DNA of 64,000 nt from Ceratotherium simum simum (GCF_000283155.1 NW_004454177.1:1734128-1798127), one strand, 5' to 3'; shown: positions 32,471-43,404, numbered from the stretch's first letter. The notes: generated by a model from the letters alone, not told the origin. Numbers and translations are program-made.

Positions 32471-32744
32471 ACTCTTCATCTATTAGGTTGAATATTTGAA
32501 CCTTTTTTTTGACCTACAGAAATAGTGTCCTTATATGGTTCCACCTAACATTTAAGGCAACTGTCTTGAGTTCCTGTGACATTAAGGCTGGTTTTCATTT
32601 GTTAACTCAGGATCCACCAGCAGGAACCTCCTCACGGACAGGTTTTCATTAAACTAATTCTTTGATTATTTGTCCTACCATTTGCTAATCCCCTTAGTTA
32701 TCTTTCCATAGATACGTATTTCTTAGTTTTTTTTTTTCCCTCTA
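32471..32744. other. Unassigned stretch
   Basis: Ends in a T run at 32728-32738; nothing recognised. Confidence 0.4.
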
Positions 32745-33060
32745 CAGACTATCATTGAAAGTCATTGTCAAATGCTTTGATCAAATCTATTTTAGTGCAG
32801 TAACCCTGTCAGTGAAGGGAACAAGGTTAATCTGACATGACGTGCTCTTGGTGAACCAGTTCTATTTCTTCGCGATCATCAATTCCTCCTGTCAGTGTTT
32901 CTAAACAGCCCTATAAACATCCATTCTTTGATCTTGCTCAGGTATAACATCAAGCCAGCCTGACTATTTTCAGAATTCCCTGTCTCTGAGTATTTAAAAT
33001 TCTCCTACTTTCTACAATGGAAGTATTTTACCACGTTTTAAAAAATATATTACTGAGCCT
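32745..33060 (-). mobile_element. CR1/L3 LINE reverse-transcriptase relic, antisense
   Basis: 'tgtcaaatgctttgatcaaa', 'agtaaccctgtcagtgaagg', 'ggttaatctgacatgacgtg' and 'tggtgaaccagttctatttc' align with the antisense RT core of CR1/L3 ('tgtcaaatgccttgctgaaatc...agtaaccctgtcaaaaaagg...ggttagtctggcatgac'). Ancient and non-functional. Confidence 0.65.
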
Positions 33061-33717
33061 CAAAACGTTTCCAAGTTTATGGTCTTATAGTATGAACTTT
33101 GAGAAGAACCGATATAATTTTCAGATATCCAGTTTCAAGAGGAGAGATGTATTATTTATTTTTAAGTAAGGAATTGATAACGTGCAGTGAATAAGTTTAC
33201 ACTAATAAAGGAAAGAGGAAAAGACACAAAATGATAATACATATATAATTCCTTCTAACGGATTGCATTCTAACTAAATTTTGGAACTGTATTATACTGT
33301 GTGCTTGTAATAGTTACAAACTCTCTGGATAACAATATATTTTTTAAATGAATTATTACCGTTTAATCTGAATCTTGGTGCTACATTTTAGTTATTCATG
33401 CAAAAACAATTATAGGACTAGGGGCTCTAAAGTGTATGGAAATTTATTCTCAGTCCTGTATTAAATACATTTTTTAATGTCATCAATACTTGCGGGTGGA
33501 GGTAGGTTGGCAGTACACACTAAATCTCAAGGTTAGGAGTTATGGTTGGAAAATCAACCTAACAGAAGTTCAGGAATTCTAAGGCTCAAGTATGTACGTT
33601 TATGGCTGTGAGTTATGCAGCAATAAGAACTAAAACATCAAGATGGGGAAAATGGAGTACATTGCATAGGAGTGAACACATAGTATTGAATGTTATCTCT
33701 TTAAAGTGAATGGGGCT
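33061..33717. other. Unassigned AT-rich stretch
   Basis: No repeat family or coding signature recognised. Confidence 0.45.
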
Positions 33718-33945
33718 TAGTGCGAACAGCCAAGGCTTGGAGTCAGAAGCCCTGGGTCTGAGTTCTGGCTCTGTTACTTACCAGCTGTGTGTCCTCGCAC
33801 AAATTGTTAAATCCCTGAGCCACAGGTCTTCACCTATAAAACTCAGACCCAGGTTCCCCCAGGTGGGTGATTATTAGCACTAGATGGAATAATATATTTT
33901 AAAGCATTTATAAATATCAGAACACTGTAGAATAAAATGAAGCCT
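33718..33945 (+). mobile_element. MIR SINE
   Basis: 'ctgagttctggctctgttac', 'ttaccagctgtgtgtcctcg' and 'tgttaaatccctgagccaca' lead into a shortened 3-prime part. Confidence 0.8.
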
Positions 33946-34199
33946 TATTTTTATTTTTAAAGTAAAATGTTTGAAAAAGTGTCAACCAGCACCCTTCGGG
34001 GCTTTGTTTTTGAGGTGCTCAGGAAACGTAAATCCAAAGGGCTGAACCTAAATGGAATTGGGAAATTAAATCTGTTTCAAAGTATCACACTGTATCACAA
34101 AGTCCTCTCGGTGATACTGTTGCAAAGCACTGTGTGTCACAGAAGCCTTTTCTAGAAATGCACGCAGTTTCTCACATGTTTTTCTCTTTTCTTCTGGAG
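33946..34199. other. Unique stretch, possibly conserved
   Basis: No repeat recognised. It contains 'ctgtatcacaaagtcctctc' and 'ggtgatactg', a loose inverted pair. A 62-codon frame (33967-34155) has no family. Confidence 0.3.
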
Positions 34200-34376
34200 C
34201 AGTGGTTCTGAAAGTGTGGTCCCTAGACTAACAGCATCAGCATCACTTGGCTACTTGTTAAAAATGCACATTCTTGGGCCCAGACTAACCATTTTAGAAA
34301 CGTTGAGAGTTCCTTTTCATGTTTTAACAAGCCCTCTAGGTAATCCCGCTGCACACTAAAGTTTGAGAGTAATTGT
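34200..34376 (-). mobile_element. MER5A hAT MITE, antisense, near full length
   Basis: 'cagtggttctgaaagtgtgg', 'acagcatcagcatcacttgg' and 'tgcacactaaagtttgagag' span both ends of MER5A. Confidence 0.85.
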
Positions 34377-34439
34377 TTTAGAGAAATCCTAAATTATGTG
34401 ACATGGGCTCTTAAACAAATGCCATCTTTAATGATTTCA

Positions 34440-34600
34440 ATGAAAAATTAATGTATTGATTAACAACTAAATGCCAAGCACTTTCTATTATTATATTTAT
34501 ATTTAGTTTTCTGAAGTGAATTATCATCTCATTTTATAGAGAAGAAAGTGAAGTTCAGAAAAGTGAGTAATTCCAAATCCAGGGCTCTGTCCACTTTCTT
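34440..34600 (-). mobile_element. MIR SINE fragment, antisense
   Basis: 'aatgccaagcactttctatt', 'ttatcatctcattttataga' and 'aaatccagggctctgtcca' are antisense MIR blocks. Confidence 0.6.
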
Positions 34601-34639
34601 AAGATTTGTAAAATACAAAGAATGTCCAATTAACAAATG

Positions 34640-34910
34640 TCATTTAAAAACAGCGTATTTATCATTGTTGCTGTTTTCATTTGAAGCAAAATGTATGCAC
34701 TGTTATAAGTTTTGAAGTCTGTTACTGTTATTGGGGTTGGTTGAGGGTTTTTTTCCTTGACGGTGTAATAAGCTGACTGGCACATTTAATTAACAAAACC
34801 TGTCCTGTGATATGTGCAAATACAATTAAACACAAGTTGACAAGTCAATGCACTTGAATAATGGAGAGATGAATGGAACCTTGTGTATGAATAAATCTAT
34901 GGCATGTGAG
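34640..34910. promoter_or_regulatory. Candidate conserved noncoding element
   Basis: Repeat-free segment with clustered homeodomain-like cores: 'cacatttaattaacaaaacc' (34780-34799) and 'gtgcaaatacaattaaacac' (34815-34834). Motif-based inference only. Confidence 0.25.
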
Positions 34911-34944
34911 GCACATCAGCATTTTCCAACCTGCTTCTATAAAG

Positions 34945-35118
34945 CCTTGCTACTGAAATCATGGTCTATGGACCAGCTGCGTTGGAATCAACTGAGAAAT
35001 AACTAGAAATGGAGAATCTCAGGCCCCATCCCAGATGTACTGAATCAAAATCTACAGCTTAAGAACAAATCCAGGTGATTCACATGCGTATTAAAGTTTG
35101 AGAAGCTCTGCTCTAAAT
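34945..35118 (-). mobile_element. MER5A hAT MITE, antisense
   Basis: 'gaaatcatggtctatggacc', 'ctcaggccccatcccagatg' and 'attaaagtttgagaagctct' match antisense MER5A; diverged. Confidence 0.75.
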
Positions 35119-35399
35119 AGTAGTTTCCTGAGAGATAATAATGGGTTTTCTGTAGGTCAAGGGTACCATTGCCAAACAAGCTTGAGAACACCTGCATTTA
35201 ACAGGTGGATTTAAACAAAGTCAAATAGGTATCCTATGCTGCATTGTAAAGCTCTGATAGGAGGTTGTAGTAGGGAGTAGTGTTGCTCAAATTTAAGGTC
35301 AGTTTCAGATCTAAGACTCTCTATTGTTCTCTAACCTGTAAGAAAATATCCCCAGAAACAAGTCTACGTTTCCAATTCCTCCACCATTTTTTGTTTGTC

Positions 35400-35650
35400 T
35401 TGGTAGGCACTGCAGTATAATTTTATTGTGTAGTTACTCCATCAAGGTACTGGATAAAACACTGAACAGAGAGTATCTCATTTATCTTACAAAGGAGTTA
35501 TCAATATTGTTGTTTTACAGGTATGTAAAGGAAGGCACAGAGATGTTAATTAACTGGCTCAAGATCACACAGATCTGGCAAGGCTGGGCTTCAATTCCAG
35601 GCAGCCTGGAGCTGTAGAGTCTGTGGTCTTAACCACTATTTTATATGCCT
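35400..35650 (-). mobile_element. MIR SINE, antisense
   Basis: 'ttgttgttttacaggtatgt', 'ctggctcaagatcacacaga', 'ggcttcaattccaggcagcc' and 'gtcttaaccactattttata' are the antisense MIR order. Confidence 0.75.
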
Positions 35651-35829
35651 GTTCAGATTTGCGTGACTTCAAAGCCTGGGGTGTGTGATAAATAAAATAT
35701 TTAATTGAAGGGGGTATTTGGTGCAAAGACCTCTGTTCCCCAGGCATCCAGTTCCCCTTTCTAGAAGCAAATAATGCTATCAGTCCCCTGTGTATTGTTC
35801 CACAACATTTTAGCCAATGCTCACGTGTG

Positions 35830-36170
35830 TATGTTTATATACGTTTCCTCTTACTACCTTTTTTAGACACGTGGTAGAAGACCACATACATATGTTTTGC
35901 ACCGTGAGTGTGTGTTTAATTAACAATATATCTTGAAGCACATTCCACATCAATACGCAAAAGGCTTCCTCATTGTTCTTTGATTGATGTTTAATATTTT
36001 ATTAGATGCACAAATAATAAGTTCTCTATTGCTGGACTGGTTGTTTGCAATATTTTGCTATTTTAAACACTAATATAATATATAACCTTGTATTTTCCTC
36101 ATTTTGCATGTTCAAAAGTAAGTGTGTAGAATAAATTATGTTTTTCAGGAGTGTTTTTTAAGTTTTCATC
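35830..36170 (-). mobile_element. L1 3-prime end (ORF2 end and UTR), antisense
   Basis: 'atatcttgaagcacattcca', 'catcaatacgcaaaaggctt' and 'gttgtttgcaatattttgct' match the antisense L1 end around 'atatcttggagatcattccatatcagtacataaagagc'. Confidence 0.65.
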
Positions 36171-36276
36171 ATCACAATTCTTGCTTCTTGGGTATTAGAG
36201 TTATGCTCCTAAATATTTTAGCTTTCTATTGCTACTCTTTCAGTATAACTTCTAACATTTGTATTTTTTAGTGCTA

Positions 36277-37126
36277 TTCTGACCTATTTCTATTCATGCA
36301 CTTCTGACACCAAATATGTGGGTTTTTCCCATGCCAACAACCAATTCTCTAACTCTCCGGGAACAACTGCGAGTCCAATGATTCAAGTTAATTCTGATAC
36401 TAACTACCCAGAGTAATGCAGACCCCACAGGTTAAGGGCTCAGTCCCACAAGACTGCCCCCACTCCAGACGCCAGTCACAAGTCCCGGGTCTTCTGTCCT
36501 CCTGACTGACTGGCTATAACTGGAGGTTCCCCATGGCTCCCTCCTCTGCTCCGATAATTTGCTGTCATGGCTCACAGAACTCAAGGAAAAGAATTTACTT
36601 CCTATTACCAGTTTCTATAAAGGGTATTATAAAGGATAGGTATACAAGGCAAGACAAAGATGAAGAGGTACATAGGGCAAGGCATGGGGTGCAGAGCTTC
36701 CGTGCCCTCTCTGGGGGCGTCACCTTCCCAGCATTTTGATGCGTTCACCAATCTGACAGCTCTCCGAGCCCCATAATTTAAGGATTTTTATGGAGGTTTC
36801 ACTACAAGGGCATGATTGATTAAGTCATTGGCAATTAGTGATTAATTCAATCTCTATCCTCTGTCCCTCTCTAGAGGTTTTGGGGCTGGGGCTGAAAGTT
36901 CCACCCTCTGATCACATGGTTGGTTCCTCTGGCGTCATCCTGAAGCTCCCTAAGGGCCCACTAATAGTCCTGTCATTAGCATAAACTCAGGTATGGTTGA
37001 AAGGGCCTTATTATGAATAACAAAAGATGCTCCCCTCACCCCTATCACCCAGAAAATTACAAGCTCTTGTGTCAGGAACCCAGATGAAGACCAAATACCT
37101 GTTTGTTATTACGTCACAATATTACA
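36277..37126 (-). mobile_element. ERV solo LTR, antisense, inside L1
   Basis: About 850 bases: 'gcttaagg'-type leader text, 'ggctcagtcccacaagactg', 'tggctcacagaactcaagga' and 'gggtattataaaggatagg' up to 'gtcacaatattaca'. Same family as the scrap at 23692. L1 sequence abuts both ends, with gctat before and gctgt after as a probable degraded 5-bp target duplication. I do not assign the LTR family name. Confidence 0.7.
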
Positions 37127-37326
37127 GCTGTTGATTTCTGTATTCCAATTATGTACTCATCCATCTTTCTGAATTTTCTTATTGTTACAGTTTTTAAGTT
37201 GATTGTTTTGGGTTTTACAGATTTATATCATACTATCTGCATAAAATAATAATTTACCTCCTCCTTTCCAATATTTATACTTCTTGCTTTCTTTTTCTAC
37301 GTAAGTGTTTGCCGGAGACTCTGAAA

Positions 37327-37535
37327 CAGGAGACAGCAAATGACAGCCATTGGCCATACCCAGTCTGCCACCTGCGTTTGTAAGTGAAGTTCCACAGTCA
37401 CATCTACACTCATTAATTTACAGATGATCTGTGGCTTTTTTACTACAGCTGAGCAGTTTTGACGGTGACAATATGGCCTGCAAAGCCTTAAATATCTACT
37501 ATCCACCCTTTACAGAAGAAGTTTGCCCATCTCTA
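37327..37535 (-). mobile_element. hAT-Charlie-type MITE, antisense, inside L1
   Basis: 'caggagacagcaaatgacag', 'tatggcctgcaaagccttaa' and 'cctttacagaagaagtttgc' are the reverse of the element at 1844. L1 continues on both sides; the 8-bp target duplication is decayed. Confidence 0.8.
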
Positions 37536-37635
37536 CACTAGAACAATGTCAAATACTAAATAGTAATAGTGGGCATCCTTGTTTTGTTTCTGACTTTAAT
37601 GGGAATGCTTCTGGTGTCTCCTCATTTAAGTATGA

Positions 37636-38137
37636 TGCCATGGTGCTTTTTAAAACGTATTTGCACCTTTCTGACACTCTCCCATAGAGGGGATCTTGTC
37701 TCCTCTCCTTGAACTTGGATAGGCCTTTAGGGCTGGTCAAAGAACATAGTACAGCAAATTCACTCTGTTGGTTTTCCCAGCAAGGCTGGAAAAGGCCATG
37801 CCTGTCTCTCTGTCCTGGAACACTCACTTTGGGCACCTTCAGCTACCATTTACAAAATCGAGCTCCCCTGAGGCCTCTACCTGGAGGACTCACATAGAGA
37901 AAGAGGAGCCCCAGCTGTTTCAATCTTTGCAGCCTGAGCACCAGACATTGAAGAGAAGAAGCCTTGAAGAGAAGGCCCAGCCCCAGCATGTCTGACCACA
38001 TCCCTGATAGACCCTGGCACGAGCTGCCTGGTTGAGCCTGGGCAACCCCCAGATTTGTGAGCAAAATAAATAATTCTTATTGTTTTAAAGCCACTGTTTT
38101 TGAGTGGTTTCTTACACAGCAATAGATAACTGAAACA
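37636..38137 (+). mobile_element. MLT1 (ERVL-MaLR) solo LTR inside L1
   Basis: 'ctctccttgaacttggatag', 'ctccctgaggcctctacctgg'-like text, 'gagcaaaataaataattctt' and 'cagcaatagataactgaaac' are MLT1, with the aataaa polyadenylation signal near 38069. The frames crossing it (for example 37709-38122) are not genes. Confidence 0.8.
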
Positions 38138-38146
38138 CTGGCTTTT

Positions 38147-38391
38147 TTTTTTCGGTGAGGAAGATTAGCCGTGAGCTAACCTCTGTTGCCAATCCTCCTC
38201 CTTTTTGCTGAGGAAGATTGGTTCTTGGCCAACATCCATGCCCATCTTCCTCTGCTTTACATGTGGGATGCCTGCCACAGCATGCCTTGATAAGCAGTGT
38301 GTAGATCTGCTCCCGGGATCCGAACCTGCGAACCCCAGGCCACCTAAGGTGAGTGCAAGAATCCAACGACTACGCCACTGGGCCAGCCCAG
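38147..38391 (-). mobile_element. ERE SINE at the MLT1/L1 junction
   Basis: 'gtgaggaagattagccgtga', 'ggaagattggttcttggcca', a box-B-like 'gggatccgaacctgcg' and 'actgggccagccca' in reverse. An 11-bp target duplication, cactggctttt (38136-38146, 38392-38402), covers the last bases of the LTR and the first of the L1, so it entered after both. Confidence 0.93.
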
Positions 38392-38750
38392 CACTGGCTT
38401 TTCAGTAAAGTTAGATGTACCTTTATCACATTAGGGAAGAACCTACCTATTCCTAATGCGTTTTTAACATTTAAAATGAATATTATATTTTAACTAATGG
38501 CTTTTCTGCAGCTATGAAGATGTATGATTTTTCTCCTTAGAGATACTATAATGCTAAATTGTATTAGTAGATTCCTAATATTAACCTATCCTTGCGTTTC
38601 TGAAATAAAACCCACTTGGTCATAATTTTATATGCGGTGAGTTCTGTTTAGTATGATTTTATTTAGGATTCTTTGCATTGATATTCATACGTGAAATTGT
38701 ACTGCGGTCTTCTTACTTTTGTGCTATTTTTATTGGGTTTTGATTTCAGC

Positions 38751-39119
38751 AGGGGTGGACCTAAGTTTTAAGAGGCTTGAAGGTTATACAATTTGGGAGA
38801 CACTCTAAGAAAAATGATAGAAAATTATAAATATAAATTTGGGGCCAGGGCTTTGGAAGGAGCCCTTGCTAGCGAAGCTTCTGAAATTTAAGCCTCGTCA
38901 GCTTCATTTTATGTCTGTCGCCAGGTGTCAGTGTAATTCTTACTTTGTAAAAAACTTTGGAAGCATGTCTTATTTTTCTTTAGGCTGTGGCAGTCTAAAT
39001 CATATTTTAAATAACAAAAACCAAACCAAACCACTTAGCATCATTGTACAAAATAATTTTCATGTTTTATGTCCTATTATTGTCCTTGTCTTCACAGAGA
39101 CTTTTTTTTTTTTTTTTAT
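38751..39119. other. Unassigned stretch
   Basis: Ends in a T run (39103-39117). No repeat recognised between the L1 and the L2. Confidence 0.45.
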
Positions 39120-39410
39120 GTAGTCCACTCATTCATTCATCATCCATTTACTGAATGCTTACAACGTTAAAGACATTACACCAGGGCCCACGGACAGTGG
39201 TAAAAGATAGAATGCCTACCTCACAAGGCAGAGGCAGTGACAGACCAACATGCAAACGTTTACGATTCCGTGGGACGAGTGCTGTCTTACAGAAAAGTGG
39301 AAGGCGCCATGGAGGTACACAGCAGTTCACCTAACTCAGACTGGGGAGGAGTTGAAGGAGAGAAGGAGCATTTAAAGAAGGCTCCCCAGAGGGGCCAGCA
39401 TCCAAGTTAG
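39120..39410 (-). mobile_element. L2 LINE 3-prime region, antisense
   Basis: 'catttactgaatgcttacaa', 'gaatgcctacctcacaaggc' and 'aggagcatttaaagaaggct' follow antisense L2. Confidence 0.65.
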
Positions 39411-40724
39411 ATCAAGGTGAAGAAATCCTTCCTTATTTGCTTTTTCCAGTGAGCTAAAAGTCATTGTGGACTCGGATGACACTTCAGTGATACTAAAAGT
39501 TCTTCTAGAAGACGTGGTTGGTTAGCTGGTAGGAGACCTAGGAAATTTCTAGCTGGGGAGTGAGCTAGGTTCAGAGGCAGGTGGAGAGACAACAGGTCCA
39601 CTCAATGTCCTGGACAAGCTGAGAACCCAGGGAACCAAGCCCCAAGGCACAGCCAGAAACGTGGAGAAGTCTGAGGGTGAGGATGTGGGATATTGTAGTC
39701 AGGTCTGGATGCCAAATATTTCCACTGCAGGTCTGCTTCTTCCTCCACAATCTTAAGGGCTGATGTTTTGTTTTAGGCAAAAGGTTCAGTAGGAATAAGA
39801 ATGGGGAATAATTTCACCTGGCCCAAATCCTCAGTTGGGAGGGGATTTCTTGGGACTGTCTGATTGAGCCGTGTAGAGTCCTCATTGAATAGCTGTGTTT
39901 CCTAAGCTTCCTCCAGGGTTCCTGTCCCAACTGTTGTCTCCTCCCAGTTACTTTCCTGGCCTGGGATTCCCTCATACCCACACTCCACACATGGAGGCAG
40001 TGCTGACCGACTTGGTTGGAAGCTGTGACACAAAGCAAGAAGATTTTGAGTAAGAAGCCCTACAAAGCCACTTGGGTGGGCCTCGGTTCTTCATGTGCAA
40101 TATTACACCCAATTACAGGGTGATCGTAAGACAAGATTACATTAGTGAAAGTGTCTTATACATTTGAAAATACTATGTAAACAGCCCCTATTCTTAGGGT
40201 TTAGAGATTGTTAGTCTTAGAGATTAGGGAAGTGAGGCTTGATGGCTTAGAAATGTTCTGAAAGTGATGCCAAGCTTATAGGAATACATTGGGTTCCACC
40301 AGTTGGCCAAAGTAAAGGAGCCCCAGGTTTTACCTCTACTTAGGCTGGAAAACATGTCGGGAATGGACTAAAATACAGAGGTGTAGAGGTGGAAGCAATT
40401 CTCACCATGCCTTGGACGAAGGACATACTTTGTATTTTAGCAGATATTTCTGGTGGTCCTCCAACAGGATGGCTTCTTCTCAGCTGCATTCAGGAAAGCA
40501 GAAACCACAGGGATTATGTGGAAGGCAGTTTCTAGGAAGAGGTTGAGAACCGGTTAATGATGTGGGTGTGGATGGCTAATACCGAGGCAGTGCTAGTCAT
40601 CAACCTGGCCAAATAAATGTCCAATGACTGTCTCGGAACTTCTCATTTCCAATTTCCCCTGGATTGGTTCTAGGAATCCAGGCATTTGGCTTTGACACAT
40701 TTTTACACATTATTGGTGTAATAA
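39411..40724. other. Unassigned stretch
   Basis: About 1.3 kb without a repeat family or exon that I recognise; small open frames on the minus strand only. Confidence 0.45.
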
Positions 40725-41110
40725 TGATCCCAACTATAATCCCTCATACTTGCAAAGCACTTTTAAAGTTACCAAACACTTAGGCATACATTACGCACAT
40801 GATTATCGCAGCACTATGTGAGGTAGACGAGACATGCACTTTTATACCCAATGAATAAACTGTGGTGAAGTGTTTGAGGAAAGAAGAGACCATATGCCAG
40901 GCACTGCACCAGGTCCTTAGGATACATTGTGTTAATTAATCCTCTCAATAACTCCATGAGAGAGGAATTTAATCGTGGTTTGACAGTTGAGAAACTAAAA
41001 TTGCAGAGAGATTAAGGAGGCCAAATAAAGTCATACAGCTGTCTCAAGCAAGTGGCAGATCGGTGGTTGGAATGGAGGTCAGTCTTCTGACTCCAAGTCC
41101 TGTGTTATTT
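40725..41110 (-). mobile_element. Two adjacent MIR-type SINE fragments, antisense
   Basis: 'tgcaaagcacttttaaagtt' with 'cagcactatgtgaggtagac' (to about 40870) and 'atatgccaggcactgcacca' with 'aaagtcatacagctgtctca', 'gtcttctgactccaagtcct' (40880-41110) both follow antisense MIR-like order. The first may belong to a different MIR subfamily. Confidence 0.6.
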
Positions 41111-41849
41111 CCACCTTCCTCCTTAAAAAAAAAAGCCAAAAGACGCTGTCTTACCTCCAATTGTTTCCAAATGGAAGCATATGTTTGGGCTGGATGTTGA
41201 GTCTGAAATAAATAGCTCCTTTTAGACTGTTGAGACAGCCAAATGCTTTCAATATGCTCCCAAGGTCGGTGATTGGGTCTGAATAGGAGCCAGATGTCCT
41301 GGATCCCAGAGCCATTTCCTCGTTGAACGCTTCCCCTAACCCCCAACCTTCCATTAAATGGAGGAAGGGAAGGTGAGCCCAGACCGACAGATTTTGCTTT
41401 TCACATATTTCTCTTTGGAAGAAGGAGGTGAGGGAGCCGTTGAGGTTACTGTTGGGCTGGAGCAGGCTATGGACTTGCGGTGGGATGTGGCCTGGAAAAA
41501 AAATAGCCAGGAAGAATGTGCAATCATTTATTCCAGGCCCGTAGAACCCCTTTGCCGCCTGACCTTTCTGTACTCTTTCACAGTTGACAGCCCAGACTCG
41601 GCTTCCCGCGAGGAGGAAGTGCCCCGCAGTTAGTCTGTTGATTACTAAAACAGAACCATCATAACACTTGTCAGCTCTGCTTCCTCCATGCACTTTGGTG
41701 GATTTTTTTTTTTTTTCCAATTTCTTGTTTTATTACTGTTTGTCAGACTGGGGAGCCTTTGAAGTTCTTTACAGATCTGACTTTTATCAGAACATGTAGG
41801 AGTTGGGGGGTGGAAAATAGGGTGGATGCAACCCATCAAAATATTCTAC
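41111..41849. other. Unique stretch with the window's longest open frame
   Basis: No repeats recognised except a T run near 41705. A 189-codon minus-strand frame covers 41151-41720. Its first residues come from the A/T tract, and no domain, signal peptide or membrane segment stands out. Lack of stops over 570 bases is not rare enough in 64 kb to call a gene. The sequence may instead be conserved noncoding DNA. Confidence 0.4.
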
Positions 41850-42060
41850 TCTGTACCCAGCTAACTCACCCTCCTCTGTCTTTGTCTGAAAAGGTTTTTG
41901 ACATGGTGTTTCTATACGTGGCCTGCCTTCCAGATGAGCGAGCGACATCTATTGTCGTAATATAGGGAGGAAATTATGATTACTTAATGATAGCATGTCG
42001 CAGCTTGTCGCTTCTTTATTTTCCTTTTAAATACTTGCTGTCACAGCAACACACAATTGG
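41850..42060. promoter_or_regulatory. Candidate conserved noncoding element with CGACA/TGTCG cluster
   Basis: Four CGACA/TGTCG pentamers (41943, 41953, 41996, 42006) fall within 70 bases in otherwise CpG-poor, AT-rich text. The first two form a hairpin (cgaca-5 nt-tgtcg). Between them lies 'atgattacttaatgatagca', a homeodomain-like cluster. No repeat family matches. Confidence 0.3.
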
Positions 42061-42779
42061 CCTTCAATCCTGGGGCTGGGTGGGACCTCATGTGGTACAA
42101 GGTGGTGCAAGGATGCCTTATTGGTAAAGCTGGGAGAAGAGTGAACACAAAAATATTTCTGCATGCCTGGCGTGGCTCCCTGCTCCTCCTACCTGGAAAT
42201 TAAGTAGAGGCCTGCTCCTTGTACACTGGCTTTGAAAGCACCACGGCCAGCTTAAACTTGTCAAATGCACCCTCAGTCCCTCAGATTCTAATGATCTTTT
42301 CTTGTCTGGTTTACTCACAGAATCTGGAGGCCACTGTTCATGGAAACACTAAGCAAAGGGTGAATGGCTGGGTCTCAACTGGTTGCCACCCTCGACTTCG
42401 CTGTGTGACAACAAAAGCAACAATGAAAATCCTTTCAATTCTGTTTAGTAATCTAACGTTGATTCCTTCTTGTTCAAACAGCAAAATACAAAATACTCAT
42501 TCCAACATGCAGCATCTTCCCCAGCCTGGCCCAGACCTACCAAAAGCCACCTCTCAACCACCTCATAGCCTTTGCCCCAGCCATCTGCCTTTCTCTGTTT
42601 CCTAAAAAATTAATTTTATTCATGGAACATTCCAAACACAGGAAAAAGCCAGAAAACCATAGACATTTGTATATCCATCATATAACTACATGAGTAAATG
42701 TAAAAAACATAATGATGAGTGTAAAAAGAAAGTTGAAAAATACATGCAGTAAAATACTATTTATGAAAACTTTTGAAGC
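42061..42779. other. Mostly unassigned; weak L2-like part
   Basis: 'ccagcctggcccagacctac' to 'cccagccatctgcctttctc' (42520-42600) is weakly L2-like. 42601-42760 is AT-rich and may be a decayed LINE end. Confidence 0.3.
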
Positions 42780-43060
42780 ACCCAAAGCCTATTCTGTGTC
42801 CACCTGGCAAGCGTCTGCTATTCTTTATGACCCAGTTCAAATATCACCTCCCTCTTGAGTCCCTGACTTGCTCAGTAGAGTCGTTTTTCCTCTTATGTGA
42901 CTTCCAGCCACTCATGTACACAAGTTCCCGTTACTTGGTCATACTCCCTGAATTATAGTTTCCGTTTTCATGTTGGTCTCCCTCACTAAACTGCGAGCTC
43001 CTTAAGGACAGCGACTGGGTTGTGGTCTTCTTTGTAGACTCAGGACATAAACTCACGGTA
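42780..43060 (+). mobile_element. L2 LINE 3-prime region
   Basis: 'tatgacccagttcaaatatc', 'acctccctcttgagtccctg' and 'aaactgcgagctccttaagg' are sense L2. Confidence 0.75.
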
Positions 43061-43149
43061 ATAGTCTTATCAGACGTGTAGTGACACATAAGCACGATCT
43101 AACTATAGGCACAATAGAGAACAATTTAATGTTGGGTTCCCAATCTTAA

Positions 43150-43350
43150 TTGCAACAGCTATCTTTTACTGTTTATAAAATGCTTTCAAATTCATAAATT
43201 CAGCTTCATTATAACTCTTTAAAGTACACAGTGTGGGCATCATTCCCAGTAAATGAAAGAAGAACCTATGATTCAGAGAGGTTAAATGACTTGTTCGTGG
43301 TCACACAGCCTGTAGGTAATGGAGCCGGCTCACTGGCTTTAAAGGTAATG
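43150..43350 (-). mobile_element. MIR-type SINE, antisense
   Basis: 'ttataaaatgctttcaaatt', 'gattcagagaggttaaatga' and 'cttgttcgtggtcacacagc' match antisense MIR-type text. Confidence 0.65.
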
Positions 43351-43404
43351 CTCTTTTGTTATGACTTTTTGAATCAGAGTAACTCCACAAACCAATCCCT
43401 CCCT

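Larger units (their letters stand above)
36190..38750 (-). mobile_element. L1 ORF2 fragment, antisense, broken by four insertions
   Basis: Antisense L1 text reads on across every interruption. 36190-36276 has 'ctcctaaatattttagcttt'. 37127-37326 has 'gttgatttctgtattccaat', then 'tcctcctttccaatatttat'. 37536-37635 has 'aatagtgggcatccttgttt'. 38403-38750 has 'aaataaaacccacttggtca'. The inserted units are an LTR, a hAT MITE, an MLT1 LTR and an ERE, each annotated below. ORF2 is unreadable. Confidence 0.75.

Noticed and set aside
37709..38122. Cluster of 62-95-codon frames on both strands
   Set aside because: They fall within an MLT1 LTR nested in an L1.
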